From the NCBI GenBank assembly GCA_020832415.1, contig JAFIES010000127.1, forward strand, positions 1-64,000: a stretch of 64,000 bases of DNA, read 5' to 3'. Below are positions 61,914 to 64,000 of the stretch, in pieces (positions within the stretch are counted from its first letter, which is position 1; each line of letters starts with the position of its first letter). This DNA is from Balneolaceae bacterium. Its GTDB lineage: Bacteria > Bacteroidota > Rhodothermia > Balneolales > Balneolaceae. A model generated the notes under the pieces. It saw only the letters and a list, made by a program, of their open reading frames with translations, was not told where the DNA came from and ran no database searches. Position numbers and translations under genes: made by a program.

Positions 61914-62513
61914 ATGATACCTGACACCGATAAACTTTTGACCGTTTCATTTTACAGCAACCCCGATGTGGTTGATGCGAGCAGGCAACTTCTCGGAAAA
62001 GTACTCTGCAGTAGTGTAAATGGTAGTTATACCTCCGGAATTATCATTGAAACTGAAGCTTATTGCGGCAGAGATGACAGGGCGTGCCATGCCAATAACG
62101 GCTTGCGAACCGACAGAACAGAAGTGATGTATGGAGATCCCGGCCATGCATATATCTATCTCTGTTATGGAATCCATCATCTGTTTAATGTGGTAACCAA
62201 TAGAAACGGTCTTGCTGATGCTGTTTTGATTCGGTCTGTTCAACCCCTTGATGGTATCGACATCATTAAAGAAAGAAGAGGGAATAAAAGGATTTCAAAT
62301 TTGGCAGATGGCCCCGGAAAACTAACACAAGCACTTGGTATAACCACATCACTGAATAAAACAGATCTCTCAAAACCGCCCGTTTGGATAGAAGATCGTG
62401 AAATTTCGGTCAAGTCAGCCTATATAAACGCATCACCGAGAATTGGTGTGGATTACGCAGGCGAAGACGCCAAAAAACCCTGGAGATTTACAATCAATCC
62501 CTCCCTTTTGTGA
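61914..62513 (+). CDS. 3-methyladenine DNA glycosylase (AAG/MPG family)
   Basis: A 199-residue MPG-fold enzyme that removes alkylated purines. IIIETEAYCGRDDRACHANNG, quoted by its edges IIIETEAY and DRACHANNG, supplies the catalytic Glu and Tyr positions; MYGDPGHAYIYLCYGIHH gives the intercalating region; LADGPGKLTQALGI is the late family motif. Length is normal for the bacterial type. Confidence 0.93.
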   Translation: MIPDTDKLLTVSFYSNPDVVDASRQLLGKVLCSSVNGSYTSGIIIETEAYCGRDDRACHANNGLRTDRTEVMYGDPGHAYIYLCYGIHHLFNVVTNRNGLADAVLIRSVQPLDGIDIIKERRGNKRISNLADGPGKLTQALGITTSLNKTDLSKPPVWIEDREISVKSAYINASPRIGVDYAGEDAKKPWRFTINPSLL

Positions 62514-62656
62514 GTAAATAATCCTTCGTACTCTCCCCCCGCCTTCGATATTTAGCAGCACAGAATCTTTATCAAAAACGTAAACTTTTGTGAACGAAGA
62601 TAAGATTGCACCTGTTAGATTCATCAATGTTAAACTAATTCAAATTCTAAAACATC

Positions 62657-63271
62657 ATGAAAAAACTCATACAAGTAACAATCGCTACAACATTAAGCAT
62701 TTTATTATCACTAAATATTGCATTCGCAACTGACAATGATGAAGCTGCAACTACATGGGAAATCGACAGATCTCACAGTGCCATCAATTTTACAATCAAT
62801 CATTTTTTCACACCGGTTGATGGATCATTCGATGACTACAGTGCAGAAGTACATTTTGACCCTGAGAACCTCGAAGCCAGCCGAATAGATGTAACCATTC
62901 CCGTTGAAAGTGTGAATACTCGTAACGAAAGACGTGACAATCACCTTAAATCTGAAGATTTTTTCAACACTTCACAATGGTCAGATATTCGCTTTGTGAG
63001 CCATTCAATCGAAAGCCGTGGTGACAATCAATTTGTTGCTGTAGGCGAGCTTACAATCCGTGACGTTACCAGAGAATTCGAGCTTCCATTTGAACTTCTT
63101 GGTGTTATGGAGCATCCAATGCGTGATAATACACTGGTAGCCGGAATAGTTGCCAATGCAGAACTGATGCGATCTGACTTTGGTGTTGGCGTTGGCGACT
63201 GGGCTGCTACTGCAGTAGTTGGAGACCGTGTGAATATTCGTCTCAACCTTGAACTTCTCGCATCTAACTAA
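62657..63271 (+). CDS. YceI-family periplasmic protein
   Basis: 204 residues with a signal peptide (~1-24, ending IAFAT). The lipocalin-like YceI domain starts TWEIDRSHSAINFTINHF and includes VNTRNERRDNHLKSEDFF and LTIRDVTREFELPFE. Members bind isoprenoid-type lipids in the periplasm. The gene is followed by a terminator. Confidence 0.93.
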   Translation: MKKLIQVTIATTLSILLSLNIAFATDNDEAATTWEIDRSHSAINFTINHFFTPVDGSFDDYSAEVHFDPENLEASRIDVTIPVESVNTRNERRDNHLKSEDFFNTSQWSDIRFVSHSIESRGDNQFVAVGELTIRDVTREFELPFELLGVMEHPMRDNTLVAGIVANAELMRSDFGVGVGDWAATAVVGDRVNIRLNLELLASN

Positions 63272-63290
63272 ATCAATTCTCTCATCATTT

Positions 63291-63330
63291 AAAAGCCATA
63301 ATCTTTGACGGAGTATGGCTTTTTCTTTTT
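63291..63330 (+). terminator. Terminator after the YceI gene
   Basis: AAAAGCCATA (63291-63300) and TATGGCTTTT (63314-63323) form a 10-bp stem, followed by a T-rich run. Confidence 0.88.
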
Positions 63331-63400
63331 ATAAAATCCGGCTCACACTTTTGCTCATCAAGCCTTATATTTACAATCCAAACTTAAAGACATACGCTTC

Positions 63401-63964
63401 ATGAAGAAAAATACTGTACTGATTATTACCGGATTTATTGTTTTTGCAGCACTTTCGCGCTTGTTGCCACACGCTTACAATTTCACTCCGTTGGGTGCAA
63501 TTGCTCTATTTGGCGCTGCATATTTTACAGATAAAAAGTGGGCTCTTCTGGTTCCGGTAATCGCACTTTTTGTGAGCGACCTGCTGTTGAATAACATTAT
63601 GTACAGTGCCTACTATGATGGTTTTACATGGCTTACAAGTGGCTTTATTTATCTTTACGGAAGCATTGCGCTGATCGTTGTACTTGGATACTATCTGCTC
63701 AAAAAAGTTACCATCGGCCGCGTTTTGGGCGGAGCAATCGGGGCATCAGTAATATTCTACCTTGTAAGCAATTTCGGTGTATGGATTCACAGCCCCATGT
63801 ACCCGCTTACACTCGAAGGGTTAGCCATGTGCTACACAGCAGCCATTCCATTTTTCCACAACACACTTGCCGGTAATGTGCTCTACTCAGCTGTACTATT
63901 TGGCGGCTATGAGTGGCTAAAGTATCAGTATCCGCAGCTGCAGCCTGTTCATGTAAACTCCTGA
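63401..63964 (+). CDS. DUF6580-like integral membrane protein
   Basis: 187 residues with five to six membrane helices and the N-terminal stretch HAYNFTPLGAIALFGAAYF, typical of the DUF6580 group, some of which are substrate-binding ECF-transporter-like membrane proteins. No export signal beyond the first helix. Function not established. Confidence 0.8.
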   Translation: MKKNTVLIITGFIVFAALSRLLPHAYNFTPLGAIALFGAAYFTDKKWALLVPVIALFVSDLLLNNIMYSAYYDGFTWLTSGFIYLYGSIALIVVLGYYLLKKVTIGRVLGGAIGASVIFYLVSNFGVWIHSPMYPLTLEGLAMCYTAAIPFFHNTLAGNVLYSAVLFGGYEWLKYQYPQLQPVHVNS

Positions 63965-64000
63965 TTTCACTAAGAGCCTGAATTCGTGAAAAAACGAATG

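Noticed and set aside
1..64000. CRISPR array, restriction-modification or known defence island
   Set aside because: No regularly spaced repeats with unique spacers, no cas genes and no methyltransferase/restriction genes were seen; ArdC is the only restriction-related gene.

Overview
The window looks like chromosomal DNA from a member of the Bacteroidota/Balneolaeota-Rhodothermia group. The evidence is a T9SS C-terminal sorting domain with the NYPTPFNP signature, a SusC/SusD pair under an ECF sigma/FecR switch, very few strong Shine-Dalgarno sites, and many palindromic intergenic repeats of the kind common in that group. Assignment to Balneolaceae is an inference from gene content; no 16S rRNA is present.

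Left edge (1-10.96 kb). The 3' end of a secreted T9SS cargo gene is followed by a tiny ORF that looks like a RiPP leader peptide. Next comes a minus-strand polysaccharide utilisation locus that probably acts on beta-1,3-glucan (laminarin-type): ECF sigma factor, FecR anti-sigma factor, SusC with an STN signalling domain, SusD, a clan GH-A hydrolase, a GH16 glucanase and a glycerophosphodiester phosphodiesterase. It closes with a clear terminator at 780-813.

Conjugative element (about 11-30 kb). A VirB/VirD4 (P-type) type IV secretion operon lies on the minus strand: signal peptidase, VirB11, B2, B3, B4, lipoprotein, VirB5-slot protein, B6, B8, B9, B10, VirD4. A plus-strand set diverges from it: ArdC-like antirestriction protein, SSB, a small membrane protein, ParA and a partner, an unknown protein, MobC, a MOBP-type relaxase and a small ribbon-helix-helix-like protein. 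No integrase and no replication initiator are visible. The right side stops just before a tRNA-Leu(GAG) gene. Several undescribed non-coding signals sit inside: a 43/44-bp direct repeat shared by the leading region and the mob region, TATATAGWCTATATA-type repeats around the par genes, and nested inverted repeats that are oriT candidates.

Core region (30-64 kb). This holds mainly housekeeping genes: DNA polymerase X, a hydroxyacid dehydrogenase, an S9 peptidase, two paralogous exported sugar-isomerase-like proteins, YtoQ, a DDAH-like enzyme, DUF58, an SDR, an OmpR-type two-component system, a hem gene cluster (hemH-A-C-D-[DUF559]-E-F), NfeD with two SPFH proteins, an SF1 helicase, a GntR regulator, MutS, an NrtR-like Nudix regulator, YihY, 3-methyladenine glycosylase, YceI and a DUF6580-like membrane protein. 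The most unusual spot is the DUF559 endonuclease-like gene wedged into the hem cluster. Inverted copies of a palindromic repeat lie at both sides, and one copy is translated as its N-terminus.
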